Program-made: the position numbers and the translations under genes
Notes under the pieces: generated by a model
Seen by the model: only the letters and a program-made list of their open reading frames with translations
The model's database searches: none
What the model was told of the DNA's origin: nothing
In this document: in pieces, positions 34,438-47,147 of the stretch
Layout: every line of letters starts with the position of its first letter
Position numbering within the stretch: the first letter of the stretch is position 1
Assembly: GCF_000702705.1 (NCBI RefSeq)
Contig: NZ_JNJG01000005.1
Span: forward strand, 1-64,000
From: Mycoplasma simbae ATCC 49888
GTDB lineage: Bacteria; Bacillota_I; Bacilli_A; Mycoplasmatales; Metamycoplasmataceae
DNA: 64,000 nt
Direction: 5' to 3'

Positions 34438-34670
34438 TATTTTAATTGAGTTAATTTGAGTCAAAAAACATTAACAAAATGTAATTTTTTGTCTGAAATT
34501 ATGTCCATAAACGTATTTCTGTGCATAAAATTGACATTTTTACGCAAAAAAGTGCTTTTTTGCACAAAATATTTTTGAAAAAATAAGTTTTTGTGTTTTA
34601 ATGTTGAATATATTCATATTATTGCAATTAAAATTGCAAGATTAATCAAAATTAAACACAGAAAGAGACC
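34438..34670 (+). promoter_or_regulatory. AT-rich region upstream of GA3 with a perfect hairpin
   Basis: No gene seen. An 8-bp perfect inverted repeat GCAAAAAA (34544-34551) / TTTTTTGC (34556-34563), loop GTGC, lies about 110 bases before GA3. GA3's ribosome site is GAAAGAG before ATG 34671. I could not fix a promoter. Confidence 0.4.
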
Positions 34671-37613
34671 ATGAGTAAGAAATATAACGCACTTGCCGTA
34701 TTATCTATTATTGCGTCCGTAGGAACTGTAACTGCAATAGTGGTAACTACTGCCGTAACAAAAACACAGCAACCTACAAATACTGCCAACAATATTGAAG
34801 CACAAGACGAATTAGAAATTCAAAATCAAATTATAAGTTTGGACTTAAAAGCATTTAAAGATAAGTCTGAACCTTCTCAAGCACAAAAAGACCAATTTAA
34901 AGCCGATGTGCAAACAGCCAAACAAATTCATACTAAGTATTCTTCAATGAACGAGTCATTGAGTCAAAACCAAAAAGAACAGTTAACACAGCTAGAGCAA
35001 AATATTATATTGCTGGAATCAAAATTAGTGGAAAAACCACAAGACAATAACTCAGCCAATGAATTGCAATTGCAACTAGACGCATTAAAATCAGATATTG
35101 ACGCACAGTCTAAGTTATTGACAACATCAACTGAATCTAGTCACTATCTTGATGTTTTTAATGAATCAGAAAAGATCTTAGTTAAACGTGTTACTGAGTT
35201 AAGCAATCAAATTTCAAGCAGCAATAACGAAGAATTAAAAGCTAATTTTGATTCATTGATTGTGAAAAATAATGCGAATAAATCCAATGCTTTCGCAAAA
35301 ATTAAAGAAAAAATTAAACCACAATTAGATACATTGATATTAATTTCGCAAGAATACAAAAACCTAATATCTACTGATATTAATAATGCTAATTTACCAG
35401 AAGCAGTGTTTAAATTAGTGGCTGATGCTGTGGATTTAAATAACACTAAACAAGCAATTCAAAATGATATTACGAGCAATGAATTATTAAACTCAAAAGA
35501 AAAAACTGATTTTAGTTCACAACTTATTTCTTCTAATACATCGGAAAACATCGGAGCGTTAGAACAATTAGTCCACGATAAAGTTGCTCAAAAAGCAAGT
35601 GCTATCAATAAAGTTGTTAATATGGATTTATTTGGTTATGAAACACAAAGAAATTTCATTGCACAAATTATTGAACAAGGTCCAATATTTTTAACTGAAA
35701 CAGTGGATCCTATTTATCAAGCTAAATTGAACACTATTAAGGAATTAAGAAAGCTAGAATTTTTAACAGATGGCGCTTATTCTTCTATTGAACGCGATTT
35801 GATAATGTATAGAGACAATATGGACGTGTATAGTGAAGTTTTAGAAAACGCAAAACTTTTAAATGATAGTGTTAAAGAAGCTAAAAAAGAGGTTGAATCA
35901 CTTACAAACATCTCACAAATTTCTAAAGATGAACACATCAAAAACATATTGTACGCAATAGATGTTTGAAAGGTTGATGAAATACTATCAAGGTTTGTGG
36001 GCAGCGATAAAAATAAATCTAATGAAATTGAACAGCTAAAAAGTTCTTTATTGCAAGCACATGTAAACGAACAAATTCGTAATTCCATTACTGAATTAGC
36101 GAAGCATTCTTCTATTGATGCAAATCTAAACCATTTCGTACTCGGCAATGTTGAAAGTAAATATAATGATATTAATGGTGCAAATGAATCTGTTCTTACA
36201 CAGCAGCAAAAAGAAGCGTTATTGTCTAAATTGGCAAATGTAATTACTAACGATGATTTACTAGGTGTCGAATTTGATTTTAAAACTGAAAAAGAAAAAA
36301 ATGAAGCTAAAACACGTGTTGATCAAAACCAATCCTTAGCATCTAATAAAGACGAAATAAAAAGAAATATTGATGCTGCACAAAATTACTATGACGTAAA
36401 AATAGCTGAATGAAATAATTCACAAAATCACGATCTTGAAATTAAAAGAGCAAGAGTCCAATCTGAAATTTCTAAGCTAGAATATATTTCACAAAAATAT
36501 AAAAACGAGATTAATAAATTTTTAGACGCGCAAAACACTGAAGATGTATTCAATGCTAAAAAAGATGAACTTGTTAACCTTAATGAAAGCAAAAAACAGT
36601 CTTGAGCTCAGTTAAATATTAGTGAATCTAATTTCAACAAATACTTTTTCCAGCTTAAGAAATTTGAATTTAATGATGCTAAAACAAATAATGATGCAAA
36701 CGCTGTAATTTCATTTATTAGTGAATTAAATACTAAAGTTACTGACGCTATTGCTGAAATTAGCAATTTACAAGTAATTTCTGACACATTAAAAAATAAC
36801 TTTAAAACTGCCATTTTGAATGTTAATAGAATTGAATCAGTTGCTTACTTTTTAGAAGATTTGAGAAAGATTCATACATCTTTTGAAGGTTTTTTCAATA
36901 ATGCTAGTCAATCTGAACATTTAACACAAGAACAAAAAGACGCTTTTGTGTCGCAAATTAATAATGCAAACTCATTATATGAAGGTGATGCAGTAGGTGA
37001 AAAAATTTCAATAGCTATTAAAATAAGTAAAATACGCCAATTGATTTTAAGTTCTGGTGAATTAATTGATAAAGATAAAAACACTTTGTTCAATGAATTA
37101 ATTCAATCTACTATCACGTTAGATCATGCTGATAATGTTTACAAATTAATAACTACTTACATACAGTCTTTGCAAAACAAAAATCGTGAAAAAACAAGTA
37201 TTGATAACCTAAAATATTCTTCTGAAAAATTAGCTCAAAAATACAAAACATCAATTGATCTTTTTGTCAGCGTAGAATCACCGGACTTGGAGAGAAATTA
37301 CGTAACATCTAAACAAAGATTAGATGAACAAAAAACCAATCTTGTTAACAAATTAAATGCATTAGAACATTTAAGTCAAGAAAATAAAAACATGTTTATT
37401 GCCAAAATTAAAGATATTGATAGTGAAACACATTTAAACAGCATTTCCGCATACATTGACGAGTTTAATGCTAAAAAACAAGAGTATAAAGCCTTGATTG
37501 ATAATACAAACGAAATATCACAGGAACAAAAAGACGCTTTCAAACAAAAACTTGAGGCTATAACTCAGCTACATGAGTTTGTAAAACTGGGTCGTGAAAT
37601 AAAAATTTCTTAA
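34671..37613 (+). CDS. GA3: long helical surface protein of the family, cysteine-less export segment
   Basis: 980 residues. The N-terminus keeps the family pattern ALAVLSIIASVGTVTAI but continues VVTTAVTKTQQ with no lipobox Cys, so it is predicted to be cut by signal peptidase I or held by an uncut helix. An Asn/Gln/Ser-rich spacer is followed by coiled helices and modules like those of GA5 and GA6 (for example KIKEKIKPQLDTLILISQEY near 205-225). The C-terminal module is clear: LEHLSQENKNMFIAKIKDI, then EISQEQKDAFKQKLEAITQL. Several TGA codons are Trp; no internal stop. Long helical host-facing role is inferred from family and export signal only. Confidence 0.8.
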
Positions 37614-37617
37614 TTTT

Positions 37618-37640
37618 TAACCACTTCATGTGGTTTTTTG
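37618..37640 (+). terminator. Terminator of GA3
   Basis: Stem AACCAC / GTGGTT with loop TTCAT and a T-run, shortly after the GA3 stop. Confidence 0.75.
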
Positions 37641-37680
37641 AGTATTTAGTCTATATAACATTTTTAAAAGGAAAAAAGAC

Positions 37681-40600
37681 ATGAAAAAAAGAAAAAACAT
37701 AATCGCTGTTTTGTCTGTGTTTGCATCTGTGGCCACCACTACTGCAATAATGCTACATGCTAAAAGTTGTGCAAACGTGAAGGAAAATATTGAAGATTAT
37801 TCAAACAATGGTAATCTAGATTTCTACATCGATTTATTGACTAAAGACTTAATTAAACTTAAAAACAGCAATTTAAATCAAGACAGCATTGATAGCATTC
37901 AATCTAACTTAGTTAAAGCCAAAAAGTATCGAATTTTTAACTCAAACAATATAAAAACAGATACTGAGATTAATAAAAATAACGCTTTAGCAAATTTAAT
38001 TAAACAGATCGAAAATGAATTAAAAAATAAAGAGAATAAACCACAAGAAAATATTGATAATATTGAATTATTCATTGAAAAACTTGAGAAAAAAGTAAAC
38101 CAAATTAGCAAAAACATAGAAAAAACAAATAATTTTGACAGCCTAGAAATCCTATATGAAAATTCAATATCGATTAAAACCGTTGATATTGAACAAGCTA
38201 AAGAAAGAATCAGCAAAAATGTTGATTCATCTTTAAGTACCAAGTTTGAAAATATTATTAAGAGCAACACAAATAACATTAATAATTCATTACAAAAATA
38301 TAAAGACAAAGCCAAAAAACAAATTGATGCAAATTCAGGGCTAAATACCAACGATAAAGATGCATATAAAAAAGAAATTGATAATGCAACTACAATTGCA
38401 ACAATCAAGGAAATTTTAAATAGAGCCCAACATACTTGAAGTAAAGAAGAATCCAAAGTGCGCATAGGTGATTTTGAATTAATCTCGCAACCACATAAAG
38501 ATAAAGTTCAAAACGATATAGATCAAAGCGATGATAAAGTCTTTATAAAAAAATCTGTTGATAATTTAAGTAATTTAAATTTAGAAAAAAGCATACTAAA
38601 AGCAATTGTTGATAATCAGTCATTGCTTTCTGAACACGATAAACAAGATTATGTTAATAAAATAATAGATGTAACTACTTTAGAGGGACTAAATCAATTA
38701 GAAGGCACAATAATAGAAGAAATTAATGCAAGACGCAATTTACATAAAGATTTGCAAAGTTTGCCTTATTTATCTAACGAATCAATTAATAAGTACATAG
38801 CACGTATAACAACCGGTGAAAAAGATTCTGTAAAAACTGATTTTACAAATGAAAACAACTCTTTAAAAACAATCATTGAATCTATCAATAACATGGATTC
38901 TATTTCTTTAGATCAAAAAAGAAGCATTCTAAGCAGTATATATTCAAGCTCGGGCATTGAAGATGCTAAAGTTATATTTGCAAATGCTCAAGCCTTAAAT
39001 CTAAAATTAGGGCAAGCAATTGAGCAAATTGTAAATTTTGAATATTTTTCACACGATCGCCAAAATTCAATACTTACAGCTCTTTCACATACCGAAAACG
39101 TTGAAGACGTAGAACTATTTACGGCAGAGCCAAAAAGGCAACATCAAGAATTAAAAACTCTTTTTGATAATTATATTTTAAAATTCGATGAATTAGTTTT
39201 GGACGCTTCGCTTAAACCAAATTTCTTTGACTGAGTAAAATACAGTTTTGAAAAAGGAAGTTCCTTAGATATTTATGGATCATGGCTAAACGATAAAATG
39301 ACCCAAATAAATCAAGCTATGCGCGAAACAACTGAGTTTTATACACCACAAATTCGTGATCAAGTGCTACGAAAAATTAAATCAGCGTACCGTTTAAGTG
39401 AGATTGAAAATGCGCTCGAGTTAGTAAAATTAAACCTTGAAGACAAACCGCAAGCTGTCCAAACGTTTAGACAAAATGGAAATAATGAAGAAAAAGTCAA
39501 TCAATTTATTGAAAAAATTCGTGGCGCAGAAAACATTTACCAAATAGCAATTGCTGAAGAAGAATTAAACTCAAATCCAAATCAAAATATAATTAACTTT
39601 AACACAGTGGCAGACATAGCTATATGATTAGAATTCTTGAATCGAGAATTTAAATTAAGAGAAATTGCTGAAGCTAGAAGTTCAATAAGTAACTTTAGCG
39701 AAGAGAAAAAACAGTCCACAATTGAATTTTTCATGGCCAAAAATCAAGAATTTAAAAACATATATGAAAGTACTTTGCCATATGCCCAATACTATTTTGA
39801 TTTTGAAAACTCTCTTCAACGGGAAAATATCATATCGTCTTACTATACCGAGAATGCTCAAAGTGTCGCCAACAAATATGTTGAATTAGGTCGCAAAAAG
39901 CAAGAATTCATTGAAGAAGTTAGAAATAGCGCGGGGATTGGTGAAGAAAACAAAACATACTATATTAATATCTTTAAGGCAGATGATAATATCCATAATT
40001 TACAAGAACATTATGAGATGTGAAGTACTTTCAAAAGTCACAAAACACATGTAAAAAGCAAACTTGAGAATTTAGATCTAAGCACTGAGGCAAAAACTCT
40101 TTACTTGCAAAAACTTGCAAATGAAAAATATAGAAATAATTTTGAAAAAATATGACTTCAAGCAAGATTAGCGGCAGAAAAAGAGAAAACCATTGCATTT
40201 TTAGAGGGTATTGAATTCAAAGTTGACACAAGCGACATAAATAAATTTAAACACACCATACAAAATATAGCTCTTATGTCTGATTTAGAAAAACTAAACT
40301 CCGCTATTAGAACTTGATACACCATTGAAGAAAAACGATCGCAAGCTTTAGATATTGTTTCAGCTTTTATGAATGTGTCAACAAAATTAAAGCAAAAATT
40401 CGATAAATATATTGAATCTGCATCGCAAATAAGCGATCTTGATTCATACGTTCTGTTGCTTCAAGATTTAGAAAAACGCAAAGTAGCCGCCATAGAACAA
40501 ATACAATTACTAGATGACCTTTCTGAATTAGACAAAAACAACTTTAAAGCAAAAATTTTAGATATTGATTCGGTTATTTTGCTAAACAAAAAAGTGGAAG

Positions 40601-40749
40601 ATTTCGAGCTTTTAAATCAAGGTAAATTATTAGCTTTATACAAGCTTGAAAAAAGCGAATTAGATCAACAACAAAAAGCAAAAACTAAAGAAAAAATACG
40701 TAATGCACACGATATTTACGCCGTTTTGGCAATATTAAATAGTATTTAA
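37681..40749 (+). CDS. GA4: long helical surface lipoprotein of the family
   Basis: 1022 residues. Export segment AVLSVFASVATTTAIML followed by HAKSC, lipobox Cys30. ATG 37681 is preceded by AAAGGAAAA. A full GA-like module is at ~203-250 (LQKYKDKAKKQIDANSGL, then TNDKDAYKKEIDNATTIATI and KEILNRAQ), the same type as in GA2 and GA7; those three and GA4 form the lipobox group with this module near residue 125-250. More diverged modules follow to the end (SELDQQQKAKTKEKIRNAHD). Many TGA Trp codons split the frame if the standard code is used; no TAA or TAG inside. Function unknown. Confidence 0.82.
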
Positions 40750-40763
40750 AAAACAAGTTAACT

Positions 40764-40789
40764 AGCATTGACTCAACCAATGCTTTTAT
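40764..40789 (+). terminator. Terminator of GA4
   Basis: Perfect 7-bp stem AGCATTG / CAATGCT, 7-base loop, then a short T-run. TATAAT at 40794-40799 just after it may be the GA5 -10. Confidence 0.7.
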
Positions 40790-40837
40790 CATTTATAATC
40801 CAGACATAAAATAAAACTATTGACAAAAGGAACATCA

Positions 40838-43765
40838 ATGGGAAGAAAAAAGAACATAATTTCAGTATTAACAGTTGTTGCTTCTGTTGCCACAACTACG
40901 GCACTCGCACTAAATTTATCGGCATGTGCAAACAATAATTCGCGAAACATTGTCTATCCACACTTTGATCAGGTTGATTTAATAAATAAAGTTTTAATTA
41001 AGGATTTAAAAGAGATTGACGCAAATAAAAAAATAAGCGAAAGTGATAAAAGTAAATATGAAAAAGATTTAGCTACCGCTAAGTCTATTTATGCTAATAA
41101 CAGTTCAGCGCGCAGTGCTGTTGCAAAAAAATCCGAAGAAAAACTTAATACCTTGTCTGCTAACATTAGCGAACTGGAAAATAAATTAAATTCTAATAAT
41201 GAAAAAGATGAGTTAATCGATTTATCTGAATTAGAACAAAAAATTAATCTACAAACTAAAAAATTAGCAAATTCAATTGAAAATGTTGAATTTGCCTCGG
41301 TTTTCAATAAATCAGAGCACATTATTGCTTCATATATTGAAAAGCTAACACCACTGGTCGAAAAAACAAACAATCAAGAGACAAAAGATAAGTTTAATAA
41401 TTTAGTAAATTTAAATAGTTTGAACAAGTCTAAGTCTTTATCCAAAGTTAAAGATACATTAAAAAATAAAATAAGCGATTTGGATTTATTTTCAAGAAAA
41501 AATAAAGATATTTTGCTGTCAAATATTGAAAATTCAATACTTCCCGAGCAAGCGTTGGAATTATTTTTCGATGCTGAAAATATTAACGATTTAAAACAAT
41601 CTATTAAAAATGATATTGCTGAAAACAATCTCTTGAACAATTCCGAAAAACAAATCCTTGAGCAAAATTTAATAAGCAGCGATGATTTAGACTCAATTTT
41701 AAATTTACAAAAAAGCTTTTTTGCTAAAGTAAAGAGCAAAAGCGATGCAATTAACAAAATATACATTATTAACTTATTTACTAATGAAAAAAAAGAAGAG
41801 TACAAAAATCAAGTAATTGAAACTGGTGTAAACGTTATTGAAGACGCTGTTATACCAGATTATAAAGCGCGCCTAAAAGCAATTAATTCCATTTTATCAT
41901 TGGATATTCCTTATTCTGCTTATAAAAACAATCTAGTAGATAAAATTTATTCAGCAACTAATGAGACTGAATTTGAGCAAATAATTACTGATGCCAGGGC
42001 AATAAGCGAAAAATTAAAAGAAGTTATTAAACAATTACAAAGTCACCCTTCAATAAATAAGTTGGAAGTGGACTCTGAATTATACACAGTTGCCGACGGC
42101 AGAGAAGACAGTGTTGATTACATTTTAAATAATAAAATACCTAGAAGTATAGAATCAGAACGAAAAATCAATGAATTGATTTTGGAATTAAGAAATTTAG
42201 GAATGAATGAACAAGAGCGTGAAGCTATAATCAGATTTTGATATTCTGCATTTAATGAGTCAAAAGCTAAAGAAAATTTAAGTCATTTGCTTAATCAAAT
42301 ATATACTGTTAAAAGTGAAATTACAAACGCTTCTAGGGGTGTCAATGAAGAAAAGAAAGCTCTATTATTGTCTAAATTTAAGTCAGCTTATACTTTAAAT
42401 GACGTTGAAGAGATTAATTTTGAATTAAAAACAATGAAGGAGCGTGATCACGCTAAGTCAAGAGTTGATAACACATCAAGATTATCTTCTGAGCAAAAAC
42501 AAAAAATAAAAGAAGAAATTGACAACACTAATAATTTCTATGAAATAGTAATAGCAGAAAGAAAAGCAACAAGTGATTATATTTATCCATCAGAGCTGGC
42601 AAGAGCAAGAGCACAGTCGCAAATAAGCCAGATGGAATATTTGTCCCGTTATTTTAAAACTGAAGTAAATGGATATTTATATACAACCAATTCTGAGGAA
42701 GCTATTCAAACTAAGTTAGATGAATTAATTCAGTTAAATGAGGCCAAAAAACAGGAATGAGCTAGATTAAATGTTAATGTGGATAATTTTAATAGCTATG
42801 TTTGAAAATTTAAAAAATTTAAATTCAATGATGCTCGAACAGAAGAAGAATTTAACAATGTTATCACTGAAATATTAGAGCAAAATAGCAAAGTTGAGCA
42901 ATTTAGCTCACAATTAGATAAATTAACTTACCTTTCAGAAGAATTCAAAAATGAATTGATTTTTCAAGCATTAAATGCCGCTACACCAGCATCTATAGAT
43001 AGTTTACTAGAGCAAGCTAAGGATATAAATACAAATTTCTTGTATAACGTGGAAGAAATTCAATCTAGAGAATATACAACCAAAGAACAAAATCAAGAAG
43101 ATATAGATAAAATTAGTGCTGCTAAATCGTTAGTTAACTTACGTGAAACTTATAATGCTATTACACTAGACTACAATAAAATTAAAACTCTAGCTTTTTT
43201 AAATGATGCTGAAGTAAATATTCCCGACGAAATTAAAACACAATTTAATTATGTTTTAAGCAATACAAATACTGTATCTAGGTCTTGACAATCTTCTGAG
43301 CTTGCTGAAAGTTTTGTTTATTTATTCACCTCATTGAAAAATGGACTTGAAAAGTTAACAACGAATGCAAGTTCGCAATCTGTTGTTAATAAGTATAAAG
43401 ATATAATTGAATCAAAAGCAATTCTTTACCAAATAGACACTATTGATGCTTTTGTCGAGTCTAAACTTAAATTAATCGCACAAAAAAACGATTTAATTAC
43501 TCAAATTTCTTCTAGCGTTTTAAGTGCTAACGCTAAAACCACTTTAATAAACGAAATTAAACAAATAGATACTGAAAACGGATTGAACAAATTGGGGACC
43601 AGATTTAAGCAACTTCAAAAATTCAATATCCAATTTAAAGAGTTAATAAATAATTCAAGTTATTTAAGCGATGAACAAAAAGCTCATTTTAATAGTGAGC
43701 TAGAACAAATAACCAATTTATATAATTTCATTAAATTGGAAAGAAAATTATTGAATCAAGAATAA
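40838..43765 (+). CDS. GA5: long helical surface lipoprotein, close paralog of GA6
   Basis: 975 residues. Export segment SVLTVVASVATTTALAL and a textbook lipobox LSAC with Cys30. I chose ATG 40838 (MGRKKNIISV) over the in-frame TTG at 40820, because AAAGGAAC lies at the right distance. It aligns with GA6 over its whole length, including odd segments such as LQSHPSI near residue 400 and DNTSRLSSEQKQKIKEEIDN in the middle. The end is SYLSDEQKAHFNSELEQIT then NFIKLERKL, shared with GA3 and GA6. No internal TAA/TAG. It provides the intact reference for reading the GA6 lesions. Confidence 0.82.
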
Positions 43766-43783
43766 TAAATTCATAATTATTTG

Positions 43784-43818
43784 AAAATACTAGTGGCTAA
43801 AATACTAGTATTTTTTTT
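43784..43818 (+). terminator. Terminator of GA5 (repeated after GA6)
   Basis: Perfect 10-bp stem AAAATACTAG / CTAGTATTTT with T-run. The same stem recurs at 46951-46980 after GA6 with a different loop. Confidence 0.85.
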
Positions 43819-43960
43819 ATTTTGCAACTTTAATAAATTTTTAAAGTTTTTAAAAATAAGCTATTTAGAATTTTCCCATAGGTACTTTAAAACATTGAAA
43901 TTGGAAAAAACACACTGAAAAATACTGTATTTTTCTTTATTTCTCATAAAAAACACTAGT

Positions 43961-43977
43961 AAAAGTAATAAAATTTA
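43961..43977 (+). repeat. 17-base direct repeat upstream of GA6 (copy 1)
   Basis: The sequence AAAAGTAATAAAATTTA occurs here and at 47108-47124, each 20-25 bases before the common ribosome-site block GGAGATAATTATG. It probably carries the shared -10 region of GA6 and GA7. Confidence 0.7.
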
Positions 43978-43999
43978 AGCAATAATAAAGGAGATAATT

Positions 44000-46935
44000 A
44001 TGAGAAAGAAAACAAAGGCATTAGCGCTTCTTTCAGTAGTTGCTTCCGTCGCCACTACTACTGCGGTAATGCTTAATATATCATCTTTTGGTAAAGTAAA
44101 TCCACAATCTAATAACAACACAACATTAAAAAACATTGATTCAATAAATAAAATTTTGGTTCAGGATTTAAATAATATAAATAATAATAAGCAAGTGTCG
44201 CAAAGCGATAAAGTGCAATATAAGAAAGATTTAGAACAAGCAAAAACAGTTTACGGAGAATATAGTTCTGCGCGCACAGTTAGCGACGATAAGGTTCAAG
44301 AAAAGTTAAATATATTATTTGATAACATTGAAAAATTAGAAGCTAGATTAACAGAAAATAAGAAGTTAAAAGATACAGTTGATTTAAGTGAATTGGAAAA
44401 AAGAGTGAACGAGCAAACATACAATTTGTCCGTATTTGACTCAATTACAGAATTATCTTCAGTTTTCAATGAATTTGACCATATTTCTAGATCCCTTATT
44501 ACTAATTTAAATGCGAAACTTGAAAAAATAGAAGATACTCAAATTAAAAACAAATTTAAAAAATTAGTAGACTTAAACACGCAAAATCAATCTGCTACGT
44601 TAAACAAAATTAAAAAACAGTTAAAGATATGATCGCTAATTTCGATTTAATTGCTCAAGAACACAAAGATATGCTGGCAAAAGACATTGAAAATGTAACT
44701 TTACCTGAAAAAGCAATTGAAATTTTTGCTAATGTTGAGTATATCAATAATATTAAACATGCATTTAAAAACGATATTGATGCAAACATTTTTTTGAATG
44801 ATTCTGAAAAGACTGAACTACTTGAAAACGTAAAAATGAGCACAGACATGGAATCTTTCACAAAAGTTGAAAAAAAATTTACGGATTTAGCAACAGCTAA
44901 AAGTGACGCGTACAATAAAATCTATTTCTTGGAAGGTTTAACTAGAATAAAGAAAATGGAATACGCCAAAAAAATTTTTAAAGAAGGTGTAAGCGTTCTA
45001 AACGAGTTGGCAATCCCTTATAATAATCTAAGAAAAGATGCGATTAAAAGAATTATGGCTATAGACGATCCATTTTTGTATTATAAAGAGTCGTCGGTTC
45101 GTAAAATAATTGAAGCTGAAAGTAGTGATGAGTTTGATGCAATAGTTTCTCAAGCTACAACGCGTGCTCAAAAAGTTTATAAGCTTATAAAAGATCTACA
45201 AAGTCACCCATCAATTACGCCAATGAAAATTGATTTAATATTAGAAAGAATAAGAATAATGTTTCTGTCGGATGATGAATATGTCATTGAAGGTAGAATA
45301 AGTGCACATGAAAAAATGGAGAAAAGTGTAGATTTATTAATTTCAAAATTGAAAAATTTATGCCCTTCAGACGCAAATAGAGATGACATTGTTAATTATA
45401 CATATACAAAATTTCATGTTGCCAGTGATGCATATGTCAACTTCAATGATTTAATAAACAAAATCACTGAAGTTGAAAACAGTATTAAAGAAGCCTCTAA
45501 CGGTATTAAAGAAGAAGAAAAGCAACTGCTTTTAAGCGAACTTGCGAAATTTAACACTCTAGATGATATTGAAAAAGTTAACTTTAAGTTAAAAACTATC
45601 AAAGAAAAATATGACGCCAAAAAAAGAGTAGATAGCTCAAGCGAGCTGACTGTTGACAAAAAACAAGAAATAAAAACCGCCATTGATAATGCATCCAATT
45701 TTTATGAGGTATTCGCTGCGGAAAAGAATGCTACGCCCGAACGTTATCAAACTGAGTTAGCTAGATCCAAAGTGCAATCCGATATTTATAATTTAGAATT
45801 TTTATCATTTGAATTTAAAAATAAAATAAATAACAATTTATACTCTGAAAACTCTAGTGAAGCAATGCAAGCAAAATATAATGAATTGGCGCAATTGAAT
45901 CAAGCTAAAAAACATGCGTGAGAGCAAATGCATGTTGAATTATTAAACTTTAATAATCATTTTTGAGCAATAAAATTATTTGAATTTAAAAATGCAAGAA
46001 CTGAAGAGGATTTTAATAACGTTATCCGAGATCTTGTGGAGCAAAATAGCAAAGTAAATGAATTTATTACTAAGTTAGATACTCTAAGTTATCTTCCACA
46101 ACAATATAAGCAAATCTATAAAACACAAGCAATAAATAGTAATAGTGTTATAAATATTGGAAAAATATTTGACGAAGCAAAACAATTAAATTTCCTTTTT
46201 TCTAACTGGTTTTCAGAGATTGAAAGAATTAATCATATAACGGAGGAAAAAAAACAAGAATTTCTTTACAGAATGACTAAGGCATCTTCGTATTTTGAAT
46301 TAAATCGCATATACGAATAATGGGCGGATGCAGATTTGAAAGCAAGGGCTGTATGATATTTACATGATGAAGAAGCCAAGGTCCCTGAAACAGTTCAATC
46401 CGAATTTAGCAAAATTATACTTGAAAGTTACTCACCTTCTATAAGTTATGAATTGCTGGAAACTTCAGCAATGTTGGGTGGTATGTACCGTTGAATAAAT
46501 GAAGGAATGAAAAAAATAATTGAGATTCCTTCAAATTCTGACAAACTAATTAGCAAATATCGTGTCTTTAGTAGCTGAGCAACAAATATAGAATACAACT
46601 CTGATGAAATTGATTTTATTAAATCAAAAATTCAGTTAAGTATGCATAAAAATGAAGTAATTAGCAAAATTGATGAATCAACTGTTTTAAGTGCTAAAGC
46701 TAAAGCTCTATTGATAAATGAAGTTAAAGATATTGATAGTCAATATCACTTAGACAACCAAGTATCAAAAATAAATCAGTTAGAACTATTAAATGCAAAA
46801 TTTAAAGCACTAATTTTCTATTCTAACTCACTAACAAAGCAACAAAAAAATGACTTTAGCTTAAAAATGTCTGAAATTACAAACTTGCAAGATTTTATTA
46901 AATTAGAGCGAGAAATCTTATTCTATCAAGACTAA
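44000..46935 (+). pseudogene. GA6: disrupted family member (frameshift, nonsense codon, lost lipobox Cys)
   Basis: Aligned with GA5 this reads as one gene of about 978 codons with three lesions. (1) Lipobox Cys30 is Phe (TTT at 44087-44089, one base from TGT). (2) The frame that starts at ATG 44000 hits TAA at 44648-44650; the homologous frame is one base off and runs from ~44612 on. Adding one A to the A6 run at 44612-44617 restores KIKKTVKDMIANFDL, matching KVKDTLKNKISDLDL of GA5. (3) TAA at 46318-46320 interrupts the downstream frame, which then continues in homology to 46935. Export segment LLSVVASVATTTAVML and ribosome site AAAGGAGATAATT are intact. It may be a decaying copy, or a length-variable A-tract switch. 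Confidence 0.75.
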
Positions 46936-46950
46936 ATTATTAATAATTTG

Positions 46951-46983
46951 AAAATACTAGTTATTCATTTCTAGTATTTTTTT
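46951..46983 (+). terminator. Terminator of GA6 (same stem as GA5 terminator)
   Basis: Perfect 10-bp stem AAAATACTAG / CTAGTATTTT, 10-base loop, T-run. Confidence 0.85.
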
Positions 46984-47107
46984 ATTGCAATGAAATTCAA
47001 CGATTTACAGGTTTATAAATCAAAATAAATAATTCTATATTTAAAAAAATATTGAAAAAAACAGTAAAAAATGATCAATTTTCATTAAATAATAAAAAAT
47101 ATTTATA

Positions 47108-47124
47108 AAAAGTAATAAAATTTA
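47108..47124 (+). repeat. 17-base direct repeat upstream of GA7 (copy 2)
   Basis: Identical to 43961-43977. It lies 23 bases before ATG 47148, just ahead of GAGGAGATAATT. Confidence 0.7.
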
Positions 47125-47147
47125 GGTATCAATTTGAGGAGATAATT

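Noticed and set aside
44609-44620. Programmed -1 ribosomal frameshift at the A-tract of GA6
   Set aside because: The site reads ATT AAA AAA CAG; slipping back would pair the P-site tRNA with TAA, so it does not fit an X-XXY-YYZ slippery site, and the run is too short for strong transcriptional slippage.
44629-46320. Independent gene starting at ATG 44629 inside GA6
   Set aside because: No ribosome site before it, and the sequence on both sides of the join aligns with one continuous protein (GA5). It is the downstream part of a frameshifted gene.
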